In this document: in pieces, positions 1 to 13,590 of the stretch
Layout: each line of letters begins with the position of its first letter
Numbering within the stretch: the stretch's first letter is position 1
Source of the DNA: Haplomitrium mnioides
Taxonomy: Eukaryota > Marchantiophyta > Haplomitriopsida > Calobryales
Assembly (NCBI GenBank): GCA_049999725.1
Contig: JBNGIS010039176.1
Coordinates: forward strand, 1-32,748
Reading direction: 5' to 3'
Length of the DNA stretch: 32,748 bases
Position numbers and translations under genes: made by a program
The notes under the pieces: generated by a model
Databases searched by the model: none
Seen by the model: the letters and a program-made list of their open reading frames with translations, nothing else
Told to the model about the DNA's origin: nothing

Positions 1-108
1 AGTCTTAAATTTGATGTTTTTTAATAACAAATCTTCGAAAAACAAAATTCGATTGCCAAGTGAAACAGGAACTTAGTAGGAGTTCCTGGTTCAAAGTAAC
101 GGCTGTTC
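1..108. other. Non-satellite left flank of the array
   Basis: No monomer of the 49-bp satellite can be aligned here; the first recognisable one starts with the TTCTTGGTTATAAC segment near 109. No open frame or RNA gene is seen. The flank ends in an inverted repeat (62-73 against 81-92, one mismatch in 12, 7-base loop). Only about 100 bases are visible, so it may be true flanking DNA or another island like the one at 13037-13852. Confidence 0.6.
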
Positions 109-311
109 TTGGTTATAACACAAATAACAAGCACTAACTATACTCTAAAACTACTCCTTGGTTATAACACAAATAACAAGCACTAACTATAATCTAACAC
201 TACTCTTTGGTTACAACACAAATAATAAGCACTAACTATACTCTAACACTACTCCTTGATTATAACACAAATAATAAGCACTAACTATATGCTAACACTA
301 CACCGCGGTTA

Positions 312-2100
312 TAACGCAAATAACAAGTACTACCTATACACACTACTCCTTGGTTATAACGCAAATAACAAGTACTAGATATACGCTAACACTACTACTT
401 GGTTATGACGCAAATAACAAGTACTAGATATACGCTAACACTACTGCTTGGTTATAACGCAAATAACAAGTACCAGCTATACGCTAACACTACTCCTTGG
501 TTATAACGCAAACAACAAGTACTAACTATACGCTAACACTACTCCTTAGTTATAATGCAAATAACAAATACTAACTATACGCTAACACTACTCCTTGGTA
601 ATAACGCAAATAACGAGTACTAACTATACGCTAACACTACTCCTTGGTTATAACACAAATAACAAGTACTAACTATACGTTAACACTACTCCTTGGTTAT
701 AACGCAAATAACAAGCACTAACTATACACTAACAGTACTGCTTGGTCTTAACCCAAATAACAAGCACTAACTATACACTAACAATATTGCTTGGTTATAA
801 CCCAAACAACAAACACTAACTATACGCTAACACAATTGCTTGGTTACAACACTAATAACAAGCACTAACTATATGCTAACACTACTGCTTGGTTATAACC
901 CAAATAACACTACTGCTTGGTTAAAACGCAAATAACAAGCGCTAACTATACACTAACTATACGCTAACAGTACTGCTTCGTTATAACGCAAATAATAAGG
1001 ACTAGCTATACGCTAACACCACTGCTTGGTTATAACGCAAATAACAAATACTAGCTATACGCTAACACTACTGCTTGGTTAAAACGCAAATAACAAGGAC
1101 TAGCTATACGCCAACACTTCTGCTTGGTTATAACGCAAACAACAAGGACTAGCTATACGCTAACACTACTGCTTAGTTATAACACAAATAACAAGGCCTA
1201 GCTATGCGCTAACACTACGGCTTGGTTATAAAGCAAATAACAAGGACTAGCTATACGCTACACTACTGCTTGGTTATAACGCAAATACCAAGGACTAGCT
1301 ATACGCTAACACTACTACTTAGTTATAACGCAAATAACAATGACTAGCTATACGCTAACACTACTGCTTGGTTATAACGCAAATAGCAAGGACTAGCTAT
1401 GGTAACACTACTGCTTGGTTATAACGCAAACAACAAGTTCTACCTATACGCTAATACTACTCCTTGGTTATAACGCAAAAAACTAGTACCTACTCCTTGG
1501 TTATAACGCAAAAAAAATTACTAGTTATATGCTAACACTTCTGCTTGGTTATAACGCAAATAACAAGTACTAAGTATACACTAACACTATTTCCTGGTTA
1601 TAAGTCAAATAACAAGTACTACCTATACGCTAACACTACTCCTTGGTTGTAACGCAAAAAACAAGTACTAGCTATACGCTAACACTACTCCTTGGTTATA
1701 ACGCAAATAACAAGTACTAACTATACGCTAACAGTACTGCTTGGTTATGACGCAAATAATAAGTACTAGATATATGACGCAAATAATAAGTACTAGATAT
1801 ACGCTAAAACTACTGCTTGGTTATAACGTAAATAACAAGTACCAGCTATACGCTAACACTACTCCTTGGTTATAACGCAAATAACAATTACTAGCTATAC
1901 GCTAACACTACTCCTTGGTTATAAAAAAAAAAACAAGTACTAACTATACACACTACTCCTTGGTTATAACGCAAATAAAAAGCACTAACTATACGCTAAC
2001 ACTACTCCTTGGTTATAATGCAAATTAAAAGCACTAACTATACGCTAACACTACTCCTTGGTTATAACGCAAATAACAAGTACTAACTATATGCTAAAAT
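312..2100. repeat. CpG-bearing satellite subfamily block 1
   Basis: Here most monomers read ATAACGCAAATAAC and TATACGCTAAC, with two CpG sites per unit, where most of the array has ATAACACAAATAAC and TATACTCTAAC. Many also have CTGCTTGG in place of CTCCTTGG. Within it, about 987-1404 is a sub-block with CAAGGACTAGCTATACGC. Local blocks of one variant indicate homogenisation by unequal exchange or short-range amplification. Confidence 0.85.
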
Positions 2101-3042
2101 TACTCATTGGTTATAACACAAACAACAAGTAATAACTATACTCTAACACTACTCCTTGGCTATAACACAAACAACAAGAACTAACTATACTCTAACACTA
2201 CTCCTTGGTCATAACACAAACAACAAGTACTAACTATACCCTTACACCACTCCTTGGTTATAACACAAATAACAAGTACTAACTATACCCCAACACTACT
2301 CCTTGGTCATAACACAAATAACAAGTAGGAACCACACCCTAACACTACTTCTTGATCATAACACAAATAGCAAGTACTAACTATACCCTAACACTACTCT
2401 TTGGTCATAACATAAATAACAAGTACTAACTATACTGTAACACTACTCCTTGGTTGTAACAAAAATAACAAGTACTAACTATACTCTAACACCACTCCTT
2501 GGTTATAACACAAATAAAAAGTACTAACTATACCCTAACACTACTCCTTGGTCATAACACAAATAACAAGTACTAACTATACGCTTACAATACTCATTGG
2601 TCATAATACAAAGAACAAATACTAACTAAACCCTAACACTACTCTTTGGTTATAACACAAATAACAACAACTAAGTATACCCGAACACAACTCCTTGGTT
2701 ATAACACAAACAACAAGTACTAAATATACTTTAACACTACTTCTTGGTTATAACACAAACAACAAGTACTAACTATACCCTAACACTACTCTTTGATTAA
2801 AACACAAACAACAATTACAAACTATACCCTAACACTACTCCTTGGTAATAACACAAACAACAAGTACTAACTATACCCTAACACTACTTCTTGGTTATAA
2901 CACAAATAACAAATACTAAATATACTCTAACACTACTCCTTGGTCATAACACAAATAACAAGTACTAACTATAATCTAACACTACTCCTTGGTTATAAAG
3001 AAAATAATAACTACTACCTATACTCTATTACTACTCCTTGGT

Positions 3043-3370
3043 TGTAATGCAAATAACAAGTACTACCTATACGCTAACACTACTCCTTGGTTATAACGCA
3101 AATAACAATTACTAACTATACGCTAAGACTACTGCTTGGTTATAACGCAAATAACAAGTACTAGCTATACGCTAACACTACTCGTTGGTTATAACGCAAA
3201 CAACAAGTACTAGCTATACGCTAACACTACTCTTTGGTTAAAACGCAAATTACAAGTACTAGCTATAAGCTAACACTACTCCTTGGTTATAATGAAAATA
3301 ACAAGTACTATTTATAAACACTACTCCTTGGTTATAACGCAAATAAAAAGCACTAACTATACGCTAACAC
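3043..3370. repeat. CpG-bearing satellite subfamily block 2
   Basis: A second, shorter run of ACGCAAAT / TACGCTAAC monomers lies inside AACAC-type satellite, about 900 bp after block 1. It also contains a shortened monomer (near 3310) like those in block 1. It may be a transposed or duplicated piece of block 1. Confidence 0.75.
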
Positions 3371-4459
3371 TACTCTTTGGTTATAACACAAACAACAATT
3401 ACTAACTATACCCTAAGACTACTCCTTGGTTGTAACACAAACAACAAGTACTAACTATACCCTAATACTACTCCTTGGTTATAACACAAATAACAAGTAC
3501 TAATTATACCCTAACACTACTCCTTGGTCATAACACAAACAACAAGTACTAACTATACTTTAACACCACTCCTTTGTCGTAACACAAACAACGAGTACTA
3601 ACTATACTCTAACACTACTCATTGGTCGTAACACAAACAACAACTACTAACTATATTCTAACACTACTCCTTGGTTGCAATACAAACAACAAGTACCAAC
3701 TATACTCTAACACTACTCCTTGGTCTGAACACAAACAACAAGTACTAACTATATTCTAACCCTAATCTTTGGTCACAATACAAACAACAAGTACTAACTA
3801 TACTCTAACACTACTCCATTGTAGTAACACAAACAATAAGTACTAACTATACTCTAACACTACTCCTTGGTTGTAACACAAACAACAAGTACTCACTATA
3901 CTCTAACACTACTCCGTGGTTGTAACACAAACAACAAGTACTAACTATACTCTAACACTACTCCTTGGTCGTAACACAAAAACCAAGTACTAACTATACT
4001 CTAACACTACTACTTGGTCGTAACAGAAAACAACAATTACTAACTATATGCTAACACTGCTCCTTAGTCATATCACAAATAACAAGTACTAACAATACGC
4101 TTAGAGTACTCCTTGGTCATAAGACAAAAAGCAAATACTAACTATACCGTAACACTACTCCTTGGTCATAACTAAAATAACAAGTACTAACTATACCCTA
4201 ACGCTACTCCTTGATCATAACACAAATAACAAGTACTAACTATACTTATAACACTACTCCTCGGTTATAACACAAACAACAAGTACTAACTATACTCTAA
4301 CACTACTCTTTCGTTATAAGACAAGCAACAAGTACTAACTATACTCTAACACAACTCCTTGTTTATAACACAAACCACAAGTACTAACTATACTCTAACA
4401 CTACTCCTTGTTTATAACACAAAAAAAGTACTAACTATACCCTAACACTACTCATTGGT

Positions 4460-6060
4460 CATAACCCAAACAACAAGTACTAGCTATACGCTAACACTAC
4501 TCCTTGATCATAAAACAAATAACAAGTACTAGCTATACTCTAACACTACTCCTTCGTCATAACCCAAATAACAAGTACTAGCTATACTCTAACACTACTC
4601 CTTGGTTATAACACAAATAACAAGTACTTACTTTACCCTAACACTACTCCGTGGTTATAACACAAATAGCAAGGGCTAACTATACTCTAACACTTTTCCT
4701 TGGTTATAACACAAACAACAAGTACTAACTATACTCTAGCACTACTCCTTGGTTAAAACACAAACAACAAGTACTCACTATACTCTAACACTTCTCCTTG
4801 GTTATAACACAAGTAACAAGTACTAACTATATCTTAACACTACTCCTTCCTTATAGAACAAATAACAAGTACTAACTATACGCTAACAGTACTCTTGGTT
4901 ATAACACAAACAACAAGTACTAACTAAACTCTAACACTAGTGCTTGGTTATAACACAAATAAAAAGTAACAACTATACGCTAACAGTTCTCCTTGGTTAT
5001 AACACAAATATCAAGTACTAACTATACTTTAATACAACTCCTCGGTTTTAACACAAATAGCAAGTACTAACTATACTCTAACACAACTCCTTGGTTATAA
5101 CACCAAAAAAAAGTACTAACTATACCCTAACACTACTCCTTGGTTATAACACAAAAAAAAATACTAACAATACACTAACACTACCCCGTGGTTCTAGCAC
5201 AAATAACAAGTACTAACTATACTCTAACACTACTCCTTGGTTAAAACACAAATAACAAATACTGACTATACTCTAACACATTTCCTTGGTTATAACACAA
5301 ATGACAAGTTCTAACTATACTCTAACACCACTCCTTGGTTATAACACAAAAAACAAGTACCAACTATACTCTAACACCACTCTTGGTTATAACACAAATT
5401 ACAAATACTAGCTATACTGTAACATTACTACTTGGTAATAACACAAATAACAAGTACTAAATATACCCTAACACTACTCCTTGGTAATAACACAAATAAC
5501 AAGTACTAACTATACTCTAACACTACTCTTTGGTTATAACACAAATAACAAGTACCAACATTACCCTAACACTACTCCTTGGTTATAAGACAAATCACAA
5601 TTACTAACTATACTCTAACACTACTCATTGGTTATAGCACAAACAACAAGTACTAATTATAATCTAACACTATTACTTGGTTATAACATAATTAACAAGT
5701 ACAAACTATACTGTAAGACTACTTCTTGGTTATAACACAAATAACAAGTACTAACTATACTCTAACACTACTAGTTGGTTTTAACACAAATAACAAGTAC
5801 TAACTATACTCTAACACAACAATTTGGTTATAACAAAAATAAAAAGTACTAACTATAATCTAACACTACTACTTGGTCATAACACAAATAACAAGTACTA
5901 ACTATACTCTAACACTACTCCTTGGTTATAACACAAATATCAAGTATGAACTATACTCTAACACTACTCCTTGGTTAAAACACAAATAGCACAAATAACA
6001 AATACTGACTATACTCTAACACTACTACTTGGTGATAACAGAAATAACAAGTTCTAACTA
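4460..6060. repeat. Satellite higher-order block, copy A of a ~3.2-kb-offset duplication
   Basis: Diagnostic monomer variants appear in the same order here and at about 7770-9290. These are TCGTCATAACCCAAATAAC, AAGGGCTAAC with a CTTTTCCTTGG neighbour, ATTAACAAGTACAAAC with TAAGACTACTTCTTGG, and the long monomer with TAGCACAAATAAC. ATTAAC lies at 5691 and 8913, and TAGCAC at 5987 and 9209; both pairs are 3222 bp apart. AAGGGCTAAC lies at 4671 and 7942, 3271 bp apart, which is one monomer more. Ends are approximate. Confidence 0.8.
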
Positions 6061-7769
6061 TACTCTAACACCACTACTTGGTTATAACACAAAAAACAAG
6101 TAATAACTATACTCTAACACTACTCCTTGGTTATAACACAAACTACAAGTACTAACTATACTCTAACACTACTCCTTGGTTTTAATACAAATAACAAGAA
6201 CTAACTATACTCTAACTTTACTCCTTGGTGATAACACAAACAACAAGTACTAAATATACCCTAACACTACTCCTTGGTTATAACACAAATAACCTCCTTG
6301 GTCATAACACAAATCACAAGTACTAACTATACTCTAACACTACTCCTTGGTTATAACACAAACAACAAGTACTAACTATACTCTAACACTACTCCTTGGT
6401 GATAACACAAACAACAAGAACTAACTGTACCCTAACACCACTCTTTGGTCATAACCCAAACACAAAGTACTAGCTATACCCTAACGACACTCCTTGGTCA
6501 TAACCCAAATAAAAAGTACTAGCTATACCCCAACACTACTCTTTGGTTATAACACAAATAAGAAGTTAAGAAGTACTAACTTTACCCTAACACTACTCCG
6601 TGGTCATAACACAAATAACAAGTGCTAACTATACTCTAACACTACTCCTTGGTTAAAACACAAATAACAAATACTAACTATACTCTAACACTACTCCTTG
6701 GTGATAACAGAAATAACAAGTTCTAACTATACTCTAAGAACACTACTTGGTTATAACACAAATAACAAGTAATAACTATACTCTAACACCACTCCTTGGT
6801 TATAACACAAACTACAAGTACCAACTATACTCCAACACTACTCCTTGGTTTAAACACAAATAACAACAACTAACTATACTCTAACTATACTCCTTAGTAA
6901 TAACACAAATAACAAGTACTAAATATACCCTAACACTACTCCTTGGTAATAACACAAAAAAGAAGTACCAACTATACTCTAACACTACTCTTTGGTGATA
7001 ACACAAATAACAAGTACTAACATTACCCTAACACTACTCCTTGGTTGTAACACAAATAACAAGTACTAACTGTACTCTAACACTACTCCTTTGTTATAAC
7101 ACAAACAACAATTACAAAATATACTCGAACACAAATCCTTCGTTGTAAGACAAACAACAAGTACTAACTATACTCGAACACAACTCCTTGGTTATAACAC
7201 AAACCATAAGTACTAGCTATACTCTAACACTACTCCTTGTTTATAACACAAAAAACAAGTACTAACTATACCCTAACACTACTCATTGGTTATAACAAAA
7301 ATAACAAGTAGTAACTATACTATAACACTACTCCTTGGTTATAACCATATAACAAGTACTAACTATACTCTAGCACTACTCCTTGGTTATAACACAAATA
7401 ACAAGTACTAACTACACTCTAACAGTATTCCTTGCTTACAACACATAAAACAAGTACTCACTTTACTGTAACACAATTCCTTGGTCATAACACAAATAAC
7501 AAGTACTCTCTCTACTCTAACACTACTCTTTCATCATAACACAAATAAAAAGTAATAACTATACTCTAACACTACTCTTTCATCATAACACAAATAAAAA
7601 GTAATAACTATACTCTAACACTACTCCTTCGTGATAACACAAATAACAAGAACTAACTATACTCTAAAACTACTCCTTAGTTATAACACAAATAACAAGT
7701 ACTAACTATACTCTAACACTAACCCTTGGTTATAACACAAATAACAAGTACTAACTATACGCTAACACT

Positions 7770-9290
7770 ACTCCTTGGTCATAACACAAACAACAAGTAC
7801 TAGCTATAGTCTAACACTACTCCTTCGTCATAACCCAAATAACAAGTACTAGCTATACTCTAATACTACTCCTTGGTTATAACACAAATAACAAGTACTT
7901 GCTTTACCCTAACACTACTCCGTGTTTATAACACAAATAACAAGGGCTAACTATACTCTAACACTTTTCCTTGGTTATAACAAAAACAACAAGTACTAAC
8001 TATACTCTAACACTACTCCTTTGTTAAAACACAAACAACAAGTACTCACTATACTCTAACACTTCTCCTTGGTTATAACACAAATAACAATAACTAACTA
8101 TATCCTAACACTACTCCTTCTTTATAACACAAATAACAAGTACTAATTATACGCTAACAGTACTCCTTGGTTATAACACAAATAGAAAGTACTAACTATA
8201 CTCTAACACTACTGTTTGGTTATAACACAAATAAAAAGTAACAACTATACCCTAACAGTTCTCCTTGGTTATAACACAAATATCAAGTACTAACTATACT
8301 TTAATACTACTCCTCGGTTTTAACACAAACAACAAGAACTAACTATACTCTAACACAACTCCTCGGTTATAACACAAAAAAGTACTAACTATACCCTAAC
8401 ACTACTCCTTGGTTATAACACAAAACACAGGTACTAACTATACACTAACACTACTCCGTGGTTATAACACAAATAACAAGTACTAACTATACTCTAACAC
8501 TACTCCTTGGTTAAAACACAAAGAACAAATATTGACTATACTCTAACACTACTGCTTGGTTATAACACAAATGACAAGTTCTAACTATACTCTAACACTA
8601 CTCCTTGGCTATAACACAAATAACAAGTACTAACTACACTCTAATACCACTCCTTGGTTATAACAAAAATTATGAGTGCTAGCTATACTCTAAGATTACT
8701 CCTTGGAAATAACACAAATAACAAGTACTAACTATACTCTAACACTACTCCTTGGTTATAACACAAATAACAAGTACGAACATTACCCTAACACTACTCC
8801 TTGGTTATAACACAAATCACAAGTACAAACTATACTCTAACACTACTCATTGGTTATAACACAAACAACAAGTACTAACTATATTTTAACACTATTACTT
8901 GGTTATAACACAATTAACAAGTACAAACTATACTGTAAGACTACTTCTTGGTTATAACACAAATAACAAGTACTAACTATACTCTAACATTACTACTTGG
9001 TTATAACATAAAAAACAAGTACTAACTATACTCTAACACAACTCTTTGGTTATAACAAAAATAGAAAGTACTAACTATAATCTAACACTACTACTTGGTT
9101 ATAACACAAATAACAAGTACTAACTATACTCTAACACTACTCCTTGGTTATAACACAAATATCAAGTATGAACTATACTCTAACACTACTCCTTGGTTAA
9201 AACACAAATAGCACAAATAACAAATACTCACTATACTCTAACACTACTCCTTGGTGACAACAAAAATAACAAGTTCTAACTATACTCTAA
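7770..9290. repeat. Satellite higher-order block, copy B of a ~3.2-kb-offset duplication
   Basis: This is the partner of the block at about 4460-6060, with the same order of rare monomer variants. One net monomer was gained or lost between the AAGGGCTAAC marker and the ATTAAC marker, as expected for unequal exchange. Ends are approximate. Confidence 0.8.
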
Positions 9291-9909
9291 CACCAATCCT
9301 TGATTATAACACAAATAACAAGTAATAACTATACTCTAACGCCACTTCTTGGTTATAACACAAATAACAAGTACTAACTATACTCTTAACACTTCTCCTT
9401 GGTTGTAACACAAACAACAAGTACTAACTATACTCTAACACTTCTTCTTGGTTATAAAACAAAAAACAAGTACCAACTATACTCTAACACCACTCCTTGG
9501 TTATAACACAAACAACAAGTACTAACTATACTCTAACACTTCTCATTGGTTATAACACAAACAACAAGTACTAACTTTACCCTAACACTACTCCTTGGTT
9601 ATAACACAAACAACAAGTACTAACTATACTCTAACACTACTCCTTGGTTAGAACACAAACAACAAGTACCAACTATACTCTAACACTACTCCTTGGTTAT
9701 AACACAAACAACAAGTACTAACTGTACTCTAACACTTCTCCTTGGTAATAACACAAACAACAAGTACTCACTATACTCTAACACTTCTCCTTGGTTATAA
9801 CACAAACAACAAGTACTAACTATACTCTAACACTACTCCTTGGTTATAACACAACCAACAAGTACCAACTATACTCTAACACTACTCCTTGGTTATAACA
9901 CAAACAACA

Positions 9910-10260
9910 AGTACTAACTGTACCCTAACACCACTCTTTGGTCATAACCCAAACAACAAGTACTAGCTATACCCTAACGGTACTCCTTGGTCATAACACA
10001 AATAACAAGTACAAGCTATACCCTAAAAGTACTACTTGGTCATAACCCAAAAAACAAGTACTAGCTATACCCCAACACTACTCCTTGGTTATAACACAAA
10101 TAAGAAGTACTAACTTTACCCTAACACTACTCCGTGGTTATAACACAAATAACAAGTGCTAACTATACTCTAACACTACTCCTTGGTTAAAACACAAATA
10201 ACAAATACTGACTACACTCTAACACTACTCTCTGGTGATAACAGAAATAACAAGTTCTAA
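9910..10260. repeat. Higher-order cassette, copy 1 (CTGTACCC ... CTAAAAGT series)
   Basis: Rare variants occur in a fixed order: CTGTACCCTAACACC (9918), CTTTGGTCATAACCC, CTAAAAGTACTACTTGG (10023), TATACCCCAACAC, AAATAAGAAG, CTTTACCC, CTCCGTGG and GGTTAAAACACAAATAAC. The series repeats 1714 bp later (11632 and 11737) and again 2539 bp after that (14171 and 14276). A related, more diverged copy begins near 6425. Confidence 0.85.
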
Positions 10261-11624
10261 CTATACTCTAACACCACTACTTGGTTAGAACACAAATAAC
10301 AAGTAATAACTATACTCAACACTACTCATTGGTTATAGCACAAACTACAAGTACTAACTATACTCTAACACTACTCCTTGGTTTTAACACAAACAACAAG
10401 AACTAACTGTACTCTAACTTTACTCCTTGGTAATAATACAAATAACAAGTACTAAATATACCCTAAGACTACTCCTTGGCTATAACACAAATAACAAGTA
10501 CTAACTATACTCTAACACTACTCTTTGGTTATAACACAAATAACAAGTACTAATATTACCCTAACACTACTCCTTGGTTATAACACAAATAACATGTACT
10601 AACTATACTCTAACACTACTCCTTGGTTATAACACAAACAACAAGTACTAACTATAATCTAACACTATTACTTGCTTATAACACAATTAACAAGTACAAA
10701 CTATACTCTAAGACTACTTCTTGGTTATAACACAAATAACAAGTACTAACTATACTCTAACACTACTACTTGGTTACAACACAAACAACAAGTACTAACT
10801 ATACTCTAACACTACTCCTTGGTAATAACACAAATGACAAGTACTAACTATAATCTAACACTACCACTTGGTTATAAAAAAAATAACAAGTACAAACTAT
10901 ACTCTAACACTACTCCTTGGTTATAACACAAACAACAAGTACTAACTATACTCTAACTCTACTCCTTGGTTATAACACAAACAACAAGTACTAACTGTAC
11001 CCTAACACCACTCTTTGGTCATAACACAAACAACAAGTACTAATTGTACCCTAACACCACTATTTGGTCATAATCCAAACAACAAGTTTTAGCTATACCC
11101 TAACACTACTCCTTGGTCATAACACAAATAACAAGTACTAGCTATACCCTAACACTACTCCTTGGTCATAACCCAAATAACAAGTACTAGCTATACCCTA
11201 ACACTACTCCTTGGTTATAGCACAAACAACAAGTGTTAACTATACTTTAATACTACTCATTGGTTATAACACAAATAACAAGTACTAACTATACTATAAC
11301 ACTACTCCTTGGTTATAACACAAACAACAAGTACTAACTATACTCTAACACTTCTCATTGGTTATAACACAAACAACAAGTACTAACTATACTCTAACAC
11401 TACTTCTTGGTTATTACACAAACAACAAGTACTGACTATACTCTAACACTGCTCCTTGGTTATAACACAAACAACAAGTACTGACTATACTCTAACACTA
11501 CTTCTTGGTTATAACACACACAACAAGTACTAACTATACTCTAACACTACTCCTTGGTTGTAACACAAACAACAAGTACTAACTATACTCTAACACTATT
11601 CCTTGGCTATAACACAAACAACAA

Positions 11625-12000
11625 GTACTAACTGTACCTTAACACCACTCTTTGGTCATAACCCAAACAACAAGTACTAGCAATACCCTAACGATACTCC
11701 TTGGTCATAACACAAGTAACAAGTACTAGCTATACCCTAAAAGTACTACTTGGTCATAACCCAAATAACAAGTACTAGTTATACCCCAACACTACTCCTT
11801 GGTTATAACACAAATAACAATTGCTAACTTTACCCTAACACTACTTCGTGGTTATAACACAAATAACAAGTGCTAACTATACTCTAACACTACTCCTTGG
11901 TTAAAACACAAATAACACAAATAACTAGTACAAACTATCCTCCTACATTACTCCTTGGGTATAACACAAATAACAAGTACTAACTATACTTTTACACTAC
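11625..12000. repeat. Higher-order cassette, copy 2
   Basis: The same ordered variants as the cassette at 9910 appear here, with CTGTACC at 11632 and CTAAAAGT at 11737. It continues into a CAAACTATCCTCC monomer (11931), also found in copy 3 at 14470. All three shared markers place copy 3 exactly 2539 bp away. Confidence 0.85.
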
Positions 12001-13036
12001 TCATTGGTTAAAACACAAATAGCACAAATAACAAATATTGACTATACTTTAAGACTACTCCTTGGTGATAACAGAAATAACAAGTTCTAACTATACTCTA
12101 ACACAACTCCTTGGTTATAACACAAATAACAAGTAATAACTATACTCTAACACTACTCCTTGGTTAAAACACAAATTACAAGTACTAACTATATCCTAAC
12201 ACTACTCTTTGGTTATAACACAAATAACAAGAACTAACTATACTCTAACTTTACTCCTTGGTAATAACACAAAAAACAAGTACTAAATATACCCTAACAC
12301 TACTCCTTGGTTATAACACAAATAACAAGTACTAGCTATACTCTAACACTACTCTTTGGTTATATAACAAATAACAAGTACTTACATTACCCTAGCACTA
12401 CTCCTTGGTTATAAGACAAATAACAAGTACTAACTATACTCTAACACTACTCTTTGGTTATAACACAAACAACAAGTACTAACTATAATCTAACACTATT
12501 ACTTGCCTATAACACAATTAACAAGTACAAACTATACTCTAAGACTACTTCTTGGTTATAACACAAATAACAATTACTAACTATACTCTAACACTACTAC
12601 TTGGTTATAACACAAATAACAAGTACTAACTATACTCTAACACTACTCCTTGGTTATAACACAAATAACAAGTTCTAACTATAATCTAACACTACTACTT
12701 GGTTATAACAAAAATAGCAAGTACAAACTATACTCTAACACTACTCATTGGTTATAAGACAAACAACAAGTACTAACTATACTCTAACACTACTCCTTGG
12801 TTATAACTTAAACAAAAAGTACTAACTGTACCCTAACATCACTCTTTGGTCGTAACCGAAACAACAAGTTTTAGCTATACCCTAACACTACTCCTTGGTC
12901 ATAACACAATTAACAAGTACTAGCAATACCCTAACACTACTCCTTGGTCATAACCCAAATAACAAGTACTAGCTATACCCTAACACTACTCCTTGGTTAT
13001 AACACAAACAACAAGTACTAACTATACTCTAACACT

Positions 13037-13590
13037 ATAGGAAAAAATTTTCAAATCTAGGCTTTGAATTAATTTTCATAGTTTTAGCCTTACATGTGTT
13101 AAAAACCTAAACCAAGTTGAAACTAAACCTTGTAGAATGTGAAACCAAACGTGGTCTCCGTGATTTCATACATACTAGAATGCTACACCCCCTAGAGAAC
13201 ATTTTGTGAAATCTAAGCTTTGAATATCTTTTCATAGATTTAACTTTGCATGTGGTAAAAAGCTAGACCAAGTTGAAGCTACACCTTGTAGAATGCAAAG
13301 CCAGACTTAGTCTTTATGAAATTTTATATGTGGTTTAAAGCTAAACCAAGTAGAGAACATTTTGTGAAATCTATGCTTTGAATAACTTTTCAGAGTTTTA
13401 AATTTACATATGGTAAAAGGCTAGACCAAGCTGAAGCTAAACTAGATAGAATACAAAGTTAGACCTGATGTTTATGACGTCATATATGGTAAAAAGCTAA
13501 ACCAAGTGGAGAACATTTTGTGAAATCTAAACTTTTAATAACTTTTCATAGTTTCAAGTTTTTAGTGGTAGTAATCTAGACCAAGTTGAA
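13037..13590. repeat. Island of an unrelated ~157-bp tandem repeat (~3.5 copies)
   Basis: The satellite stops at CTAACACTATAG and is replaced by a different repeat. The phrase GAGAACATTTTGTGAAATCT starts at 13195, 13353 and 13509, and a diverged version starts near 13039, giving periods of 156-158 bp. Each unit contains GTGGTAAAAAGCTAGACCAAG and a weaker second version of the same phrase ~90 bp on, so the unit may itself be an old dimer. The fourth copy is cut off at 13590, where the 131-bp direct repeats begin. No open frame is seen. The period is close to nucleosome-sized satellites, but 3.5 copies do not show that it is an array elsewhere. Confidence 0.88.

Larger units (their letters stand above)
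109..13036. repeat. 49-bp tandem satellite array, left block (~260 monomers)
   Basis: The unit is about 49 bp. In order it reads CTAACACTACTCCTTGG, then TTATAACACAAATAACAAG, then TACTAACTATACT. Successive AAGTACTAAC words, for example at 10741 and 10790, give the period directly. Monomers differ by substitutions and small indels. A few are shortened, such as TATACACACTACTCC near 335 and 1945, and a few are lengthened by about 10 bp (near 5987, 9209 and 12020). Each monomer has stop codons on both strands and its length is not a multiple of three, so no open frame of 60 codons exists here. Neighbouring monomers are not always the most similar; blocks of tens of monomers recur at fixed offsets, which is higher-order organisation. 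Centromeric or pericentromeric location is plausible but is inference. Confidence 0.97.

Noticed and set aside
10018-10030. Plant telomere motif CCCTAAA in the satellite
   Set aside because: It occurs once per cassette as part of TATACCCTAAAAGTAC and is not tandem; it is a point variant of TATACCCTAACAC.
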